In this document: positions 52,961-62,420 of the stretch, piece by piece
Position numbering within the stretch: the first letter of the stretch is position 1
How the letters are laid out: the number at the start of each line of letters is the position of its first letter
DNA from: Pseudoxanthomonas sacheonensis
GTDB taxonomy: Bacteria > Pseudomonadota > Gammaproteobacteria > Xanthomonadales > Xanthomonadaceae
Length of the DNA stretch: 64,000 nucleotides
Assembly: GCF_010093305.1 (NCBI RefSeq)
Contig: NZ_PDWS01000010.1
Coordinates: 1 to 64,000, forward strand
Direction: 5' to 3'
Position numbers and translations under genes: made by a program
The notes under the pieces: generated by a model
What the model saw: only the letters and a program-made list of their open reading frames with translations
The model's database searches: none
What the model was told of the DNA's origin: nothing

Positions 52961-55034
52961 TCAGGAGAAGTCGTAGTTCATCAAGCCCGAAGGCGCAGCC
53001 AGGAAGAACCCTTCCACGTAGTCCACGCCCGCGCCGAACAGGAAGCTCATGGTGGCCGCGTCCTGCACGTATTCGGCGATGGTGGCCATGCCTTCGGCGC
53101 GCGCGCTCGGCGATCTCGCGGATCTTCGGCTGGTGTTCGGTCATTTTGGCCTGGTCTTCGGTGAAGCCGCGGTCGACCTTGAGGAACGCCGGTTTGAAGT
53201 GGGCGAGCAATTGGAACGAGTCCAGACCGGAACCGAATTTCTCCAGGCCCACCTTGCAGCCCAGGCGCGAAGCGCCGGCCAGGAACTCCTGCGCCTGCCG
53301 CAGGTGGGTGAACACCTTGGCCTCCTGCACCTGCAACCACAGCCGTTCGCCGGGCACGCCGTGTTCGGCGAGTTGCTGCCCGATCAGCGACAACAGGCGA
53401 TCGTCGGCGAAAGAGAACGGGCTGATCTTGACCAGCATCCGCGTCTCGTGTCCGGCGCGCATGCGTTCGCCCAGGATCTGGATGGAGCGCTTCACCACCC
53501 AGCGGTCCAGCGCATCCAGCATGCCTTCGTCCTCGGCGATGCCAAGGAAGGCGTGCGGTTGCACCAGTTCGCCTTCGTTTTCCAGGCGCAGGAAAGCTTC
53601 GTAGAACTCGCCCGGCTCGCCTTGCAGGCTGACGACCGGCTGGTAGTGCAGGGCGAAGCCGTCGTGTTCCAGGGCTTCGCGCATCAGCCTGACCCAGCTC
53701 TGCACGCGTTCTTCCTCGGCGCGATCGACCGCGCCGGGGTCGAAGATTTCGCTGCGGTTGCCGCCCAGCGCGCTGGCGTTCTGCAGGCTTTCGCTGGCGC
53801 GGTTGAGCACCTGGCCGACGGTGGCGATTTTCTCGCCGATCTGCACGCCGCCGATACTGGCGGTGATGACGGCCGAACGACCGCCGACGTTGATCACGTG
53901 CGAAGCGAAAGCGGCGCGCACGCGCTCGCTGAGATCGGCGGTCTGCGCGTGGTCGCCCTTGAGCAGCAGGGCGAAACTGCGCTCGCCGAAGCGGGCGGCG
54001 GCGACGTCGTCGCTCAGCGTATCGCTGAGGCGCGCGGCCAGCGCTGCGATCAGCGCGTCGGCCGAATCCAGGCCGAAATCCTGCAGCAGGCGCTGATAGT
54101 GGTCCGGTTCGATCAGCAGCAGGGCGTGCTGGCCCTCGCCGCGCGCGGCTTCGCCGACCGCGTTTTCCAGGGCGTGCAGGAAGGTCGGACGGTTCAACAG
54201 GCCGGTGACCATGTCGCGCTGGCGCAGGCCTTCGACTTCGCGCGCCAGTTCCGGGTCCTGCTCGAATTCGCGGCGGCGGAACACCACCTGCACGCACGAC
54301 TCGCCTTCGTAGCTGGCGGTGGCGAATTCCAGCGAGGCCGGGAAGCTTTGCCCCTCCAGCGTGCGGGCTTCCAGTTCGAAGCGCGCCGGCGCCTCGCCCT
54401 TGCTCAGCTTCTTCAGCAGCAGTTTGAACTCGGCCACGTACTGAGGCGCGACCAGGTCCAGCAGCGACAGGCCTTCCACGTCCTCGAACGACTCGAAGCC
54501 GAACATCTCCAGATAGGCCTCGTTGGCCCGGATATGCATGCCTTCGTGGATGTAGGCGATAGGGTCGCGCGAAGAGGCGATCAGGGCGTCGCAGCGGCGT
54601 TCGGTCTCGCGCAGCTGGGCTTCCAGCAGGCGCAGGGCGCGACGCGCTTCCAGATCCGCCCATTCCGATTGCAGCACCTTGAGCAGGTGCTCGTTGCGGC
54701 CGCGTATGGCCACGGCGCGCGCGCCCAGGGCCAGGTCGCCGATGAATCCGGTTTCGTCGATGGAATCGGCCAGCGCGATCACCGGGATGTCCTTGCCGCT
54801 GGCGGCCGCCTGCGCCAGCACGGCCTCGAGCGAAATCGTCCGCGAGGACTTGGCGGCCAGCACCAGGTCGATGGGCTGGGAAGCCAGCGTGGCGGCCAGT
54901 TCGGCTATATCGAGCGGGCGGTGGGGACGGATGGCGATGCCGCCGTTGCGGAATGCGCTGACGACCGCTTCGGCGTCTTCGCCGCTGTCGTCGACGATCA
55001 TCAATCGAATCGTGGTGTCTTTGCCGATCTGCAT
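52961..55034 (-). CDS. fimX: FimX-like c-di-GMP receptor (REC-PAS-GGDEF-EAL), frameshifted near the 3' end
   Basis: This is a regulator of type IV pilus and twitching of about 690 residues. A receiver-like domain (about 10-130) is followed by PAS (145-265), a degenerate GGDEF (FGERSF instead of GGDEF) and a degenerate EAL (EAFLRL instead of EALLRW; LEKFGSG instead of DDFGTG), so it should bind rather than make or cleave c-di-GMP. The reading frame is broken in a GCGCGCGC run at about 53098-53108. After the break the expected end (EGMATIAEYVQDAATM through LMNYDFS) continues in another frame to TGA 52961. Adding two bases to the run restores it. As written, translation would instead run to 52575 over htpX. 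Confidence 0.8.
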
Positions 55035-55142
55035 GCAGCGTATCCGCCGGGGGAGCGGGTTTAATACACGATGAGTGCAAAGGCGTCCATCTTGGAGTTC
55101 GCCGAAGTGGGCGCTCAGTCCCGCCTTCGGCGTCGGCCGGGG

Positions 55143-56180
55143 TCAGAGCGGACGCTTTCCGGTGTCGCCGGCCACCTCGCGCACCAATCTGGGCACCAGA
55201 TAGCCGGACACGCGGGCGGCGAGGGCGGCATGCAGCTTCTTGGCTTCATGGTCGGGAACCTCGAAATGGGCCACGCCCGCCACCCGGTCCAGCTGATGCA
55301 GATAGTAGGGCAGCACGCCGGCGGCGAAGCTGCGCTCGCCCAGTTCGGCCAGGGCCTGGACGCTGTCGTTGACTCCGCGCAGCAGTACCGCCTGGTTGAG
55401 GAGCTGCGCGCCGGTACCGCGCAGGTCGGCCATCGCGGCATCCACCCGGGCGTCGAACTCGTTGGCGTGGTTGGCGTGCAGCACCACCGCCACCGGCCAG
55501 GGCAGGCGGGCCAGCCACTGGAGCAGACCGGCGTCCACGCGCTCGGGCAGGACTACCGGCAGGCGGGTATGGATGCGCAGCCGCTTGAGGTGCGGGATGC
55601 CTTTCAGCGCTTCGGTGAGCTCGGCCAGCTTGGAAGTGGCCAGGGACAAAGGATCGCCGCCGGACAGGATCACTTCCTCGATGCTGGCGTCGGCGCCGAT
55701 CGATTCCACGGCTTCGCGCCAGCCCGCACGCGCCGCGGTTTCCTCCGCATATGGGAAGTGGCGGCGGAAACAGTAGCGGCAGTTGACCGCGCAGCTGCCG
55801 GTGGCCACCAGCAGGGCGCGGCCCCGGTACTTCCGCAGCAGTCCGATGCCGGCGCGCGCGCCGGCATCGCCCACCGCATCGAGCGAGTCGAAGCCCGCCA
55901 CCGTCCGCATTTCATCGTCCAGCGGCAGCACCTGGCGCAACAGCGGGTCGTGGGCGTCGCCTTTGCGCATGCGGGCCACGAATCCGCGCGGCACCCGCAG
56001 CGGGAACTGCGCCGCGGCGGCCTCGGAAATCCGGCCGGAGAGCGCTTCCAGTCCCAGCATCGACAGCAATTCCCGCGGGTCGCGCACCGCTTCGCGCCAC
56101 AGCTGTTGCCAGCGGGCGGGCTGCGAAGAAGGTGGGGACAGGGGACTGGCGTGTAAGGAAACGGTGGCTGCGGGTATCAT
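55143..56180 (-). CDS. epmB: EF-P beta-lysylation protein EpmB (radical SAM lysine 2,3-aminomutase)
   Basis: This enzyme makes (R)-beta-lysine used by EpmA to modify elongation factor P. The 345-residue protein has the radical-SAM cluster [15 protein letters not shown] (CX3CX2C), [15 protein letters not shown] for [15 protein letters not shown] and a C-terminal [16 protein letters not shown] 56180 was chosen because it gives the family length; the open frame upstream runs over the control region and into efp. It is divergent from efp, its target, across 102 bp. EpmA is not in the window. Confidence 0.94.
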   Translation of the reverse strand: MIPAATVSLHASPLSPPSSQPARWQQLWREAVRDPRELLSMLGLEALSGRISEAAAAQFPLRVPRGFVARMRKGDAHDPLLRQVLPLDDEMRTVAGFDSLDAVGDAGARAGIGLLRKYRGRALLVATGSCAVNCRYCFRRHFPYAEETAARAGWREAVESIGADASIEEVILSGGDPLSLATSKLAELTEALKGIPHLKRLRIHTRLPVVLPERVDAGLLQWLARLPWPVAVVLHANHANEFDARVDAAMADLRGTGAQLLNQAVLLRGVNDSVQALAELGERSFAAGVLPYYLHQLDRVAGVAHFEVPDHEAKKLHAALAARVSGYLVPRLVREVAGDTGKRPL

Positions 56181-56282
56181 TGGCGGTCTGAAAACAAGCG
56201 CCTGCCGGTCCCGGCGGGCTTCCCATTCTATCCGGCCGGCCGCGACCTGCGGCGGGCTTGCCTTACCTTCAGGAGTTTCCCC

Positions 56283-56849
56283 ATGGCCAGCTATGGCATG
56301 AACGACGTCAAGACCGGACAGAAGATCCTGGTCAACAACGAGCCCTGCGTCATCACCGAGACCGAATACGTCAAGCCCGGCAAGGGCCAGGCCTTCACCC
56401 GCATCAAGTACCGCTTCATCAAGTCGGGCCGCGTGGTGGAAATGACCATGAAGGCGACCGACGACGTGGAAGCGGCCGACGTGGTCGACACCGACATGCA
56501 GTTCCTCTATGCCGATGGCGAGTACTGGCATTTCATGCAGCCGGAGACTTTCGAACAGGTCCAGGCCGACAAGACCGGCGTGGGCGATGCGGCCAAGTAT
56601 CTGAAGGGCGAAGAGCAGTGCGTGGTGACCTTGTGGAACGGCGTGCCGATCCAGGTGACCCCGCCCAACTTCGTCGAATTGAAGATCGTGGAGACCGATC
56701 CGGGCGTCCGCGGCGACACCTCCGGCGGCGGCGGCAAGCCGGCCACCCTGGAAACCGGCGCGGTCGTGCGCGTGCCGCTGTTCGTCAACCAGGACGAAAT
56801 CATCAAGGTCAACACGCGCACTGGCGAATACGAGTCGCGGGTTAAGTAA
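56283..56849 (+). CDS. efp: Elongation factor P
   Basis: This translation factor rescues ribosomes stalled on polyproline. The 188-residue protein is complete. Domain I carries the loop VKPGKGQAF with Lys at the tip, the residue lysylated by EpmA/EpmB and not the Arg of the rhamnosylated type. The C-terminal OB domain ends [20 protein letters not shown] is 7 nt before ATG 56283. It is divergent from epmB, matching the Lys-type tip. The deaminase gene follows 5 nt after its stop. Confidence 0.97.
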   Translation: MASYGMNDVKTGQKILVNNEPCVITETEYVKPGKGQAFTRIKYRFIKSGRVVEMTMKATDDVEAADVVDTDMQFLYADGEYWHFMQPETFEQVQADKTGVGDAAKYLKGEEQCVVTLWNGVPIQVTPPNFVELKIVETDPGVRGDTSGGGGKPATLETGAVVRVPLFVNQDEIIKVNTRTGEYESRVK

Positions 56850-56854
56850 GCCAT

Positions 56855-58192
56855 ATGACAGAGGCCGCCCGCGAAGCCTGCGACCTTCTCATAGAAGCCG
56901 GCCATGTCGTGCCGGTCGAACCACATGGCGTGGTGCTGGAAAACCACGCCGTGGCGGTTTCGCAAGGCAGGATCGTGGCGGTACTGCCGGCCGCCGAAGC
57001 GCACGCGCGCTTCGACGCGGCGGAAATCGTGTCGCGGCCGGAAGCGGCCCTGATCCCCGGCTTGATCAACTCCCACGCCCACAACCCGATGACCCTGCTG
57101 CGCGGCGTCGCCGACGACCTGCCGCTGAAAGTCTGGTTGCAGGAGCATATCTGGCCGATCGAGGGTGCGGTGATCGGCCCGGAATTCGTTGCCGACGGCG
57201 TGGCCCTGGCCATCGCCGAGATGCTGCGCGGCGGCACTACCTGCTGCAACGAGAACTATTTTTTCCCGGATGTGCAGGCCGCGACCTACAAGCGCTACGG
57301 ATTCCGCGCGCGCGTGGGTCTGCCGGTGATCGATTTCCCCACCGCCTGGGCCAAATCGGACGACGAATACTTCGCCCGCGCCGGCGAAGTGCACGACCAG
57401 TGGCGCGACGACTCGCTGATCGCCACTGCCTTCGCTCCGCATGCGCCCTATACCGTGTCCGACGCCAATTTCGAGCACATCCGCATGCTGGCCGACCAGC
57501 TGGATCTGCCCGTGCATCTGCACCTGCACGAGACCGCGCAGGAAGTCGCGCAATCGCAGCAGAAGCACGGCCAGCGTCCCATTGGCCGCCTGGACCGGCT
57601 GGGACTGATCAACGACCGCCTGATCGCGGTGCACATGACCCAGTTGACGGAAGCGGAGATCCATCTGTGCGCCGAGCGCGGCGTATCGGTGGTGCATTGC
57701 CCCGAATCCAACCTCAAGCTGGCCTCCGGTTTCTGCCCGGCCTGCGCCTTGCAGAAGGCGGGCGTGAATCTGGCCATCGGCACCGACGGCGTGGCCAGCA
57801 ACAACGACCTGGACATGTTCGGCGAAACGCGCACTGCGGCGATCCTGGCCAAGGCGGTGGCCGACGATGCCGCCGGCTTCGATGCTTTCAGTGCGTTGCG
57901 CGCGGCCACGCTGGGCGGCGCCAAGGCGATGGGCTTCGACCATCTGGTGGGTTCTATCGAGCCCGGCAAGCAGGCCGACCTGGTATGCGTCGACCTTTCC
58001 GCGCTGGAAACCCAGCCGCTGCACCATGTGGTGTCGCAACTCATCTACGCCACCGGCCGCCACCAGGTCAGCGATGTCTGGATCGCGGGCAAGCCCAAGC
58101 TGGCCCGGCGCGAGCTGGTCGACATGGACATGGCTGGAATACTGGCCAACGCCAAACAATGGCAGGCGCGCATCGCCGCCATCCTGCGTTGA
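56855..58192 (+). CDS. mtaD: 5-methylthioadenosine/S-adenosylhomocysteine deaminase (TRZ/ATZ amidohydrolase)
   Basis: This is a cytosolic metal-dependent deaminase of the amidohydrolase superfamily. The 445-residue protein shows the HxH metal motif in [27 protein letters not shown] with the metal His, [17 protein letters not shown] with the catalytic Asp, and LGSIEPGK-like [12 protein letters not shown] near the end. Substrate (methylthioadenosine or S-adenosylhomocysteine) is from family membership. The start is only 5 nt after the efp stop. ubiG follows 25 nt downstream, a neighbourhood common in gammaproteobacteria. Confidence 0.9.
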   Translation: MTEAAREACDLLIEAGHVVPVEPHGVVLENHAVAVSQGRIVAVLPAAEAHARFDAAEIVSRPEAALIPGLINSHAHNPMTLLRGVADDLPLKVWLQEHIWPIEGAVIGPEFVADGVALAIAEMLRGGTTCCNENYFFPDVQAATYKRYGFRARVGLPVIDFPTAWAKSDDEYFARAGEVHDQWRDDSLIATAFAPHAPYTVSDANFEHIRMLADQLDLPVHLHLHETAQEVAQSQQKHGQRPIGRLDRLGLINDRLIAVHMTQLTEAEIHLCAERGVSVVHCPESNLKLASGFCPACALQKAGVNLAIGTDGVASNNDLDMFGETRTAAILAKAVADDAAGFDAFSALRAATLGGAKAMGFDHLVGSIEPGKQADLVCVDLSALETQPLHHVVSQLIYATGRHQVSDVWIAGKPKLARRELVDMDMAGILANAKQWQARIAAILR

Positions 58193-58217
58193 CCCCATCG
58201 GATTCAGGAAGCTACGC

Positions 58218-58955
58218 ATGACCGGTTCCAACGCCCACGCCAAGGAAAACTTCGATCAGGCCGAACTGGACAAGTTCGGCGCCCTGGCCAATCGCTGGTG
58301 GGATCCGCAGGGTCCGCAGAAAGCGTTGCACGCACTCAATCCGGTACGGCTGGACTATGTGAAGCAACGCGTCGCGCTGCATGGCGCCGCGGTGCTGGAC
58401 GTGGGTTGCGGCGCCGGCCTGCTCAGCGAGGCGCTGGCCAGAGAAGGCGCGCAGGTCACCGCCACCGATCTGGCTCCGGAGCTGATCAAGGTGGCCAAGC
58501 TGCACAGGCTGGAATCGCAGGTCAGCGTCGATTACCGGTTGCAGTCGGTCGAGTCGCTGGCAGCGGAGCGGCCCGGCAGCTTCGATGCGATCACCTGCAT
58601 GGAAATGCTGGAGCACGTTCCCGATCCGGCCGCCATCGTCGCCGCTTGCGCGACCTTGCTGAAACCCGGCGGACAATTGTTCCTTTCCACGCTTAACCGC
58701 ACGCCGGCCGCCTTCGCGCTGGCCATCGTCGGTGCGGAATACGTGGCGCGGTTGCTGCCCAAAGGCACCCACCACTACCAGGATTTCATCAAGCCTTCCG
58801 AGCTGGCCGCCTGGCTGCGCGCCGCCGGGCTGCAGTTGGAAGACGTCAGCGGCCTGGCCTACGAACCCTGGCGCAACGCCGCGCGCATCATCGGACGCAC
58901 TGATGTGAACTATCTGGTCTGTGCGGTGAAGCCGGGAATCGGGAATGGAGAATAG
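58218..58955 (+). CDS. ubiG: Ubiquinone biosynthesis O-methyltransferase
   Basis: This SAM-dependent enzyme carries out both O-methylations of ubiquinone synthesis. The 245-residue protein has [20 protein letters not shown] and the SAM motif [38 protein letters not shown] and the conserved [20 protein letters not shown] follow. AGGAAG lies about 8 nt before ATG 58218. The last residues (PGIGNGE) come from a GGGAAT-type simple repeat, so the normal ending has been replaced. It overlaps the next gene by 11 nt. Confidence 0.94.
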   Translation: MTGSNAHAKENFDQAELDKFGALANRWWDPQGPQKALHALNPVRLDYVKQRVALHGAAVLDVGCGAGLLSEALAREGAQVTATDLAPELIKVAKLHRLESQVSVDYRLQSVESLAAERPGSFDAITCMEMLEHVPDPAAIVAACATLLKPGGQLFLSTLNRTPAAFALAIVGAEYVARLLPKGTHHYQDFIKPSELAAWLRAAGLQLEDVSGLAYEPWRNAARIIGRTDVNYLVCAVKPGIGNGE

Positions 58956-59649
58956 GGAATTGGAGAGGCAGGCAAGCGGCTTTTCGTTCCCCCGCGCTGT
59001 ATTGTTCGATCTGGATGGCACCCTGCTGGACAGCGCGCCGGACATGCTGGCCACCGCCAACCTTCTGCGCGATGCGCACGGATTGGCGCCGATGCCGCTG
59101 GCGCAGATACGCCCGCACGTCTCCAAGGGTTCGCGGGCGATGCTGGCCGCTGCCTTTCCGCATATAGATGCGACCGCGCGCGAGGCGATGGTGCCGCTGT
59201 TTCTGGAAACCTACCTGCAGCAACTGGGCAGGCACAGCGTGCTGTTCGGGGATATCGAAGCGATGCTGGCGGCGCTGGAAGCCGATGGCGCGGCCTGGGG
59301 CATCGTCACCAACAAGCCCGAATACCTGGCGCGCGAAATCCTGCCGCAACTCGGCTGGGAAACGCGCTGCGCGGTGCTGATCGGCGGCGACACCCTCGCC
59401 GAAAAAAAACCGCATCCGCTGCCGTTGCTGGTGGCGGCCGAGCGCATGGGCTTCGCTGCAGGCCAATGCGTCTACGTGGGCGACGACGAGCGCGATATCC
59501 AGGCCGCTCGCGCCGCAGGCATGCCTTCGATCGCCGCGTTGTGGGGATACCGGCAGGATCACGAAGACCCTGTGAAGTGGGGCGCGGATGCTGTGCTGCA
59601 GTTCCCCTCCGACCTGCTGGATGCCCGCAACTGGCCGCAGTCCCTGTAG
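58945..59649 (+). CDS. gph: Phosphoglycolate phosphatase (HAD family)
   Basis: This is a HAD hydrolase of 234 residues that removes phosphate from 2-phosphoglycolate. It shows the nucleophile motif [41 protein letters not shown] with the conserved Lys, and [19 protein letters not shown] 58945 lies inside a GGGAAT-like repeat shared with the end of ubiG, so the first roughly 15 residues ([12 protein letters not shown]..) may not be native and the true start could be further in. The ubiG-gph pairing is typical of Xanthomonads. Confidence 0.92.
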   Translation: MENRELERQASGFSFPRAVLFDLDGTLLDSAPDMLATANLLRDAHGLAPMPLAQIRPHVSKGSRAMLAAAFPHIDATAREAMVPLFLETYLQQLGRHSVLFGDIEAMLAALEADGAAWGIVTNKPEYLAREILPQLGWETRCAVLIGGDTLAEKKPHPLPLLVAAERMGFAAGQCVYVGDDERDIQAARAAGMPSIAALWGYRQDHEDPVKWGADAVLQFPSDLLDARNWPQSL

Positions 59650-59740
59650 GAGCGGCGTAAGCCGCGACCGGAACGTCGAAGTGCCCCGGAAGAATCGACG
59701 GGTTTCCATTGCGCCGGTCGCAGCTTACGCAGCTCCTACA
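59645..59740. repeat. REP-type palindrome (TAGGAGCGGCGTAAGCCGCGA variant)
   Basis: TGTAGGAGCGGCGTAAGCCG at the left is inverted as GCAGCTTACGCAGCTCCTACA at the right, about 50 nt apart. It overlaps the last codon of gph and lies 9 nt before the next start. Confidence 0.85.
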
Positions 59741-59748
59741 ATTACGAT

Positions 59749-60465
59749 ATGACCGACTCGACCGCACTCGACAGCTTCCTGGACAAATGGCGCACCCGCT
59801 GGCCGGAATGGCGCGTGGTCGAAGTATTCGTTCCCGTTGCCCAACGCCAGCTCGCCGTCGCCTGGTTCGCCTTGCTGCAGGAATTCACCGATGCGATGAA
59901 CATCGCCGGCGATCCCTTGCCGGCCGACGCCAAGCTGGCATGGTGGGGCGAGGAACTGCGCGACTGGAGCAGGCAGCGCTCCCGGCATCCGCTGGGCCGC
60001 GTGCTGGAGCCGCACCGCGCGCCCTGGTTCGAACTGGCCGAGACGCTTCCGGTCCTGATCCGGTTGCGCGAACGTCCCCAGGACCCGGCGGCGGCATTCG
60101 AGCTGGTACGGCCCCTGGCAACGGCTGTCGCCAATGCGGAGTCCGCCTTGTTCGGCTTCGCCACGGGAGGCCAACCGCTGGTTCAGTCGATCGGCGCCCA
60201 GTGGCTGGCGACTCGGCTGGAGGGGGCAGGGGATGCGGCGGTGCCCGTCCATTCCGGCAACCGCGCAGATTCCTCCCAGCTCGGCTGGTCCCGGCAATTG
60301 CTCGAACAATGGCCCGTACGCAACGGCGGCGCCGTTCCCCGCAGGCTTTGGGGGGCGCTGGCCCGGTCGCGGTTGCGGCGTTTCACCAAGGCTGGGGAAG
60401 GTTCTGCGCCCCTGTCGCCGGTGCGCGCGCTGTGGCTGGGATGGCGCATGGCAAGGCGGCGCTGA
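59749..60465 (+). CDS. Squalene/phytoene synthase-like protein of uncertain function
   Basis: This is a 238-residue soluble protein. The segment PADAKLAWWGEELRDWSRQR with HPLGRVLEP after it resembles the conserved substrate-binding helix of the squalene/phytoene synthase superfamily. The full DXXXD motifs of active synthases are not evident, and the protein is shorter than enzymes such as CrtB. It may be a non-catalytic relative of the kind annotated as uncharacterised in Xanthomonads. The C-terminus is very basic (WRMARRR). There is no carotenoid or hopanoid gene nearby to support a pathway. Confidence 0.6.
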   Translation: MTDSTALDSFLDKWRTRWPEWRVVEVFVPVAQRQLAVAWFALLQEFTDAMNIAGDPLPADAKLAWWGEELRDWSRQRSRHPLGRVLEPHRAPWFELAETLPVLIRLRERPQDPAAAFELVRPLATAVANAESALFGFATGGQPLVQSIGAQWLATRLEGAGDAAVPVHSGNRADSSQLGWSRQLLEQWPVRNGGAVPRRLWGALARSRLRRFTKAGEGSAPLSPVRALWLGWRMARRR

Positions 60466-60542
60466 CGTAACGGACCGTTGCAGGGGCGGCCGGTCCCCAG
60501 CCGGTACAATTCACGTCTGACCCGCCCCCACGGTTTGCCAAG

Positions 60543-61475
60543 ATGTCCGCTTCACGTCCCCTGGTTCCACGCACAGACCTTCCCGATGTCGCCGGCCATG
60601 CCGTGCCTCTGGCGCGCCCGCTGGACTGGGTAGGCATGGAAGGCATCGCCTTGCCGGTGCGGGTATCCGATGGCGCGGGCGGGCAGTTGCAGGTCGCCGC
60701 CAATATCGATCTGTCGGTGAACCTGTCCAATCCCGACGCGCGCGGCATCCACATGTCGCGCCTGTACCTGCAATTGCAGGAAGGCCTGGCGCGCGAAGCC
60801 ATCACTCCAGCCGGTCTGCGCCACCTGCTGCAGGAAAGCATCGCCTCGCAATCGGGCCTGGCTTCGCGGGCGCGGCTGAAGATCCGCTACGAAGCGCTGC
60901 TGCAGAGGCGTGCGCTGGAGAGCGAATTCACCGGTTGGAAACGCTATCCGGTGGAGATCGAAGCCACCTTGAGCGAGGGCCATCTGCATCTTGCGCTTGG
61001 TTTCTCGCTGGAATACTCCAGCACCTGCCCGGCGTCGGCCGCGCTGTCGCGCCAGGCCAACGCCGAGCGCTTCTCCGGGGATTTCGCCGCCGCGCGTCCG
61101 CTGTCGGTGGAAGTGGTGCGCGACTGGTTGGAATCCGAACGCGGCATGGCCGCCACGCCGCATGCGCAGCGCAGCCGCGCGCAGGTGCGGGTGGAGCTGC
61201 GCGCGCAGTTCGACGAACTGCCGCTGGTGCCGTTGATCGACGCATTGGAAGCGGCCCTGGCCACGCCGGTGCAGACTGCGGTCAAGCGCGTCGACGAGCA
61301 GGCCTTCGCGCGCCTGAACGCGGAAAACCTGATGTTCTGCGAAGACGCTGCCCGCCGGGTGGCCTCGGTGCTTTCCAGCGATGCTCGCGTGGAGCACTAC
61401 GAAGCCACCGTGTCGCATTTCGAAAGCCTGCATCCGCACGATGCGGTGGCACGCGTCAGCGGCACGAATCCCTGA
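60543..61475 (+). CDS. folE2: GTP cyclohydrolase FolE2
   Basis: This metal-promiscuous GTP cyclohydrolase I makes dihydroneopterin triphosphate for folate. The 310-residue protein has MSASRPLVPRTDLPDVAG, GIHMSRLYLQLQEGL, CPASAALSRQ with the metal Cys, and FARLNAENLMFCEDAARR. FolE2 often replaces zinc-dependent FolE under low zinc, but I see no Zur-like site upstream. It is flanked by the squalene-synthase-like gene (77 nt upstream) and a REP element. Confidence 0.94.
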   Translation: MSASRPLVPRTDLPDVAGHAVPLARPLDWVGMEGIALPVRVSDGAGGQLQVAANIDLSVNLSNPDARGIHMSRLYLQLQEGLAREAITPAGLRHLLQESIASQSGLASRARLKIRYEALLQRRALESEFTGWKRYPVEIEATLSEGHLHLALGFSLEYSSTCPASAALSRQANAERFSGDFAAARPLSVEVVRDWLESERGMAATPHAQRSRAQVRVELRAQFDELPLVPLIDALEAALATPVQTAVKRVDEQAFARLNAENLMFCEDAARRVASVLSSDARVEHYEATVSHFESLHPHDAVARVSGTNP

Positions 61476-61515
61476 CAGCCATCATCGTCCGGGTGCATCG
61501 GGTGCGTGGATGTGG

Positions 61516-61586
61516 CGTAGGAGCGACGTAAGTCGCGAAGGATTTTTGTTTCGAAAGGCCCATTCGCGACTTACGTCGCTCCTACG
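61516..61586. repeat. REP-type palindrome (TAGGAGCGACG family)
   Basis: GTAGGAGCGACGTAAGTCGCG is inverted as CGCGACTTACGTCGCTCCTAC after a loop of about 25 nt. It lies between the convergent ends of folE2 and the M23 peptidase gene. Confidence 0.85.
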
Positions 61587-61589
61587 GCT

Positions 61590-62420
61590 CTATTTTCGCT
61601 CCAGCACCAGCAGCGGGTCGATGCGCACGTCGAACCAATTCATCCCCCAATGCAAATGCGGCCCGGTTGCGCGCCCGGTCGCGCCGACTGCAGCGATGAC
61701 CTGTCCCTGTTCGACTCTGTCGCCCACCTTCACATCGATACGCGACAGATGCAGGAAGTTGGAGCTGACGCCGAAGCCGTGATCCAGCAGCAATGTGCCG
61801 CCGGTGAGGTAGAGATCGGGCGCGGCGAATGTCACCACGCCGGCCGCAGGCGCCTTGACCGGGGTGCCGGCGGGCACGGCGATATCCATGCCCGAATGCC
61901 CAGCGCCTGGCTGCCCGTTGTAGACACGGGCATTGCCGAAGCGGCCGCTGATACGTCCCTGCACCGGCCATACGAAGGGTTTTGCGAAATCGGTGCGGTC
62001 GTCGTCGCGCGCCCTGGCGGCGGTCACCAGCGCCTGTTCGCGCTTGATCCTTTCGGCGATGGCAGGCGGCGGGTTGACGGTTTTGGGCGGCACGCCGTCG
62101 ACCTTTTCTTCGGGCCACTGGCGAGGCGTCACCACGATCTGAGCGGCGTCGCGGATTCCATCCGGCCGCTTGACCTCGACTTCCAGCGGCCCGGATTCAT
62201 CGCGGCCCACGCCGAACACCACCGTACCGTAGCCGCTGACCCGCAGGTTGCGCCCGGCGTAGCGCACCTCGCTGCCGGGCGGCACCTTGCCCAGCACCAG
62301 TGCGCCTTGCTGCACGCTGGCGGGAAAGACGATCTTCGAGTCTTGCGGCGGATCCTGTTGCGCGGAAACCGAGGAGGGAAGCAGGGCCAGCCAAAGCAGC
62401 AGAGCAATAGCCGCCTTCAA
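61590..62420 (-). CDS. Exported M23-family metallopeptidase
   Basis: This is a periplasmic or secreted LytM-type peptidase of 276 residues that would cut peptidoglycan cross-links. The signal peptide is AAIALLLWLALLPSSVSA. An N-terminal beta domain of about 80 residues precedes the peptidase domain, which has HSGMDIAVPAGTPVKAPAAG (zinc His and Asp) and GRATGPHLHWGMNWF. TTG 62420 was chosen because it overlaps the dihydroorotase stop and has GGAG 8 nt upstream; no ATG fits. Translation is thus coupled to pyrC-like dihydroorotase. Confidence 0.88.
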   Translation of the reverse strand: MKAAIALLLWLALLPSSVSAQQDPPQDSKIVFPASVQQGALVLGKVPPGSEVRYAGRNLRVSGYGTVVFGVGRDESGPLEVEVKRPDGIRDAAQIVVTPRQWPEEKVDGVPPKTVNPPPAIAERIKREQALVTAARARDDDRTDFAKPFVWPVQGRISGRFGNARVYNGQPGAGHSGMDIAVPAGTPVKAPAAGVVTFAAPDLYLTGGTLLLDHGFGVSSNFLHLSRIDVKVGDRVEQGQVIAAVGATGRATGPHLHWGMNWFDVRIDPLLVLERK

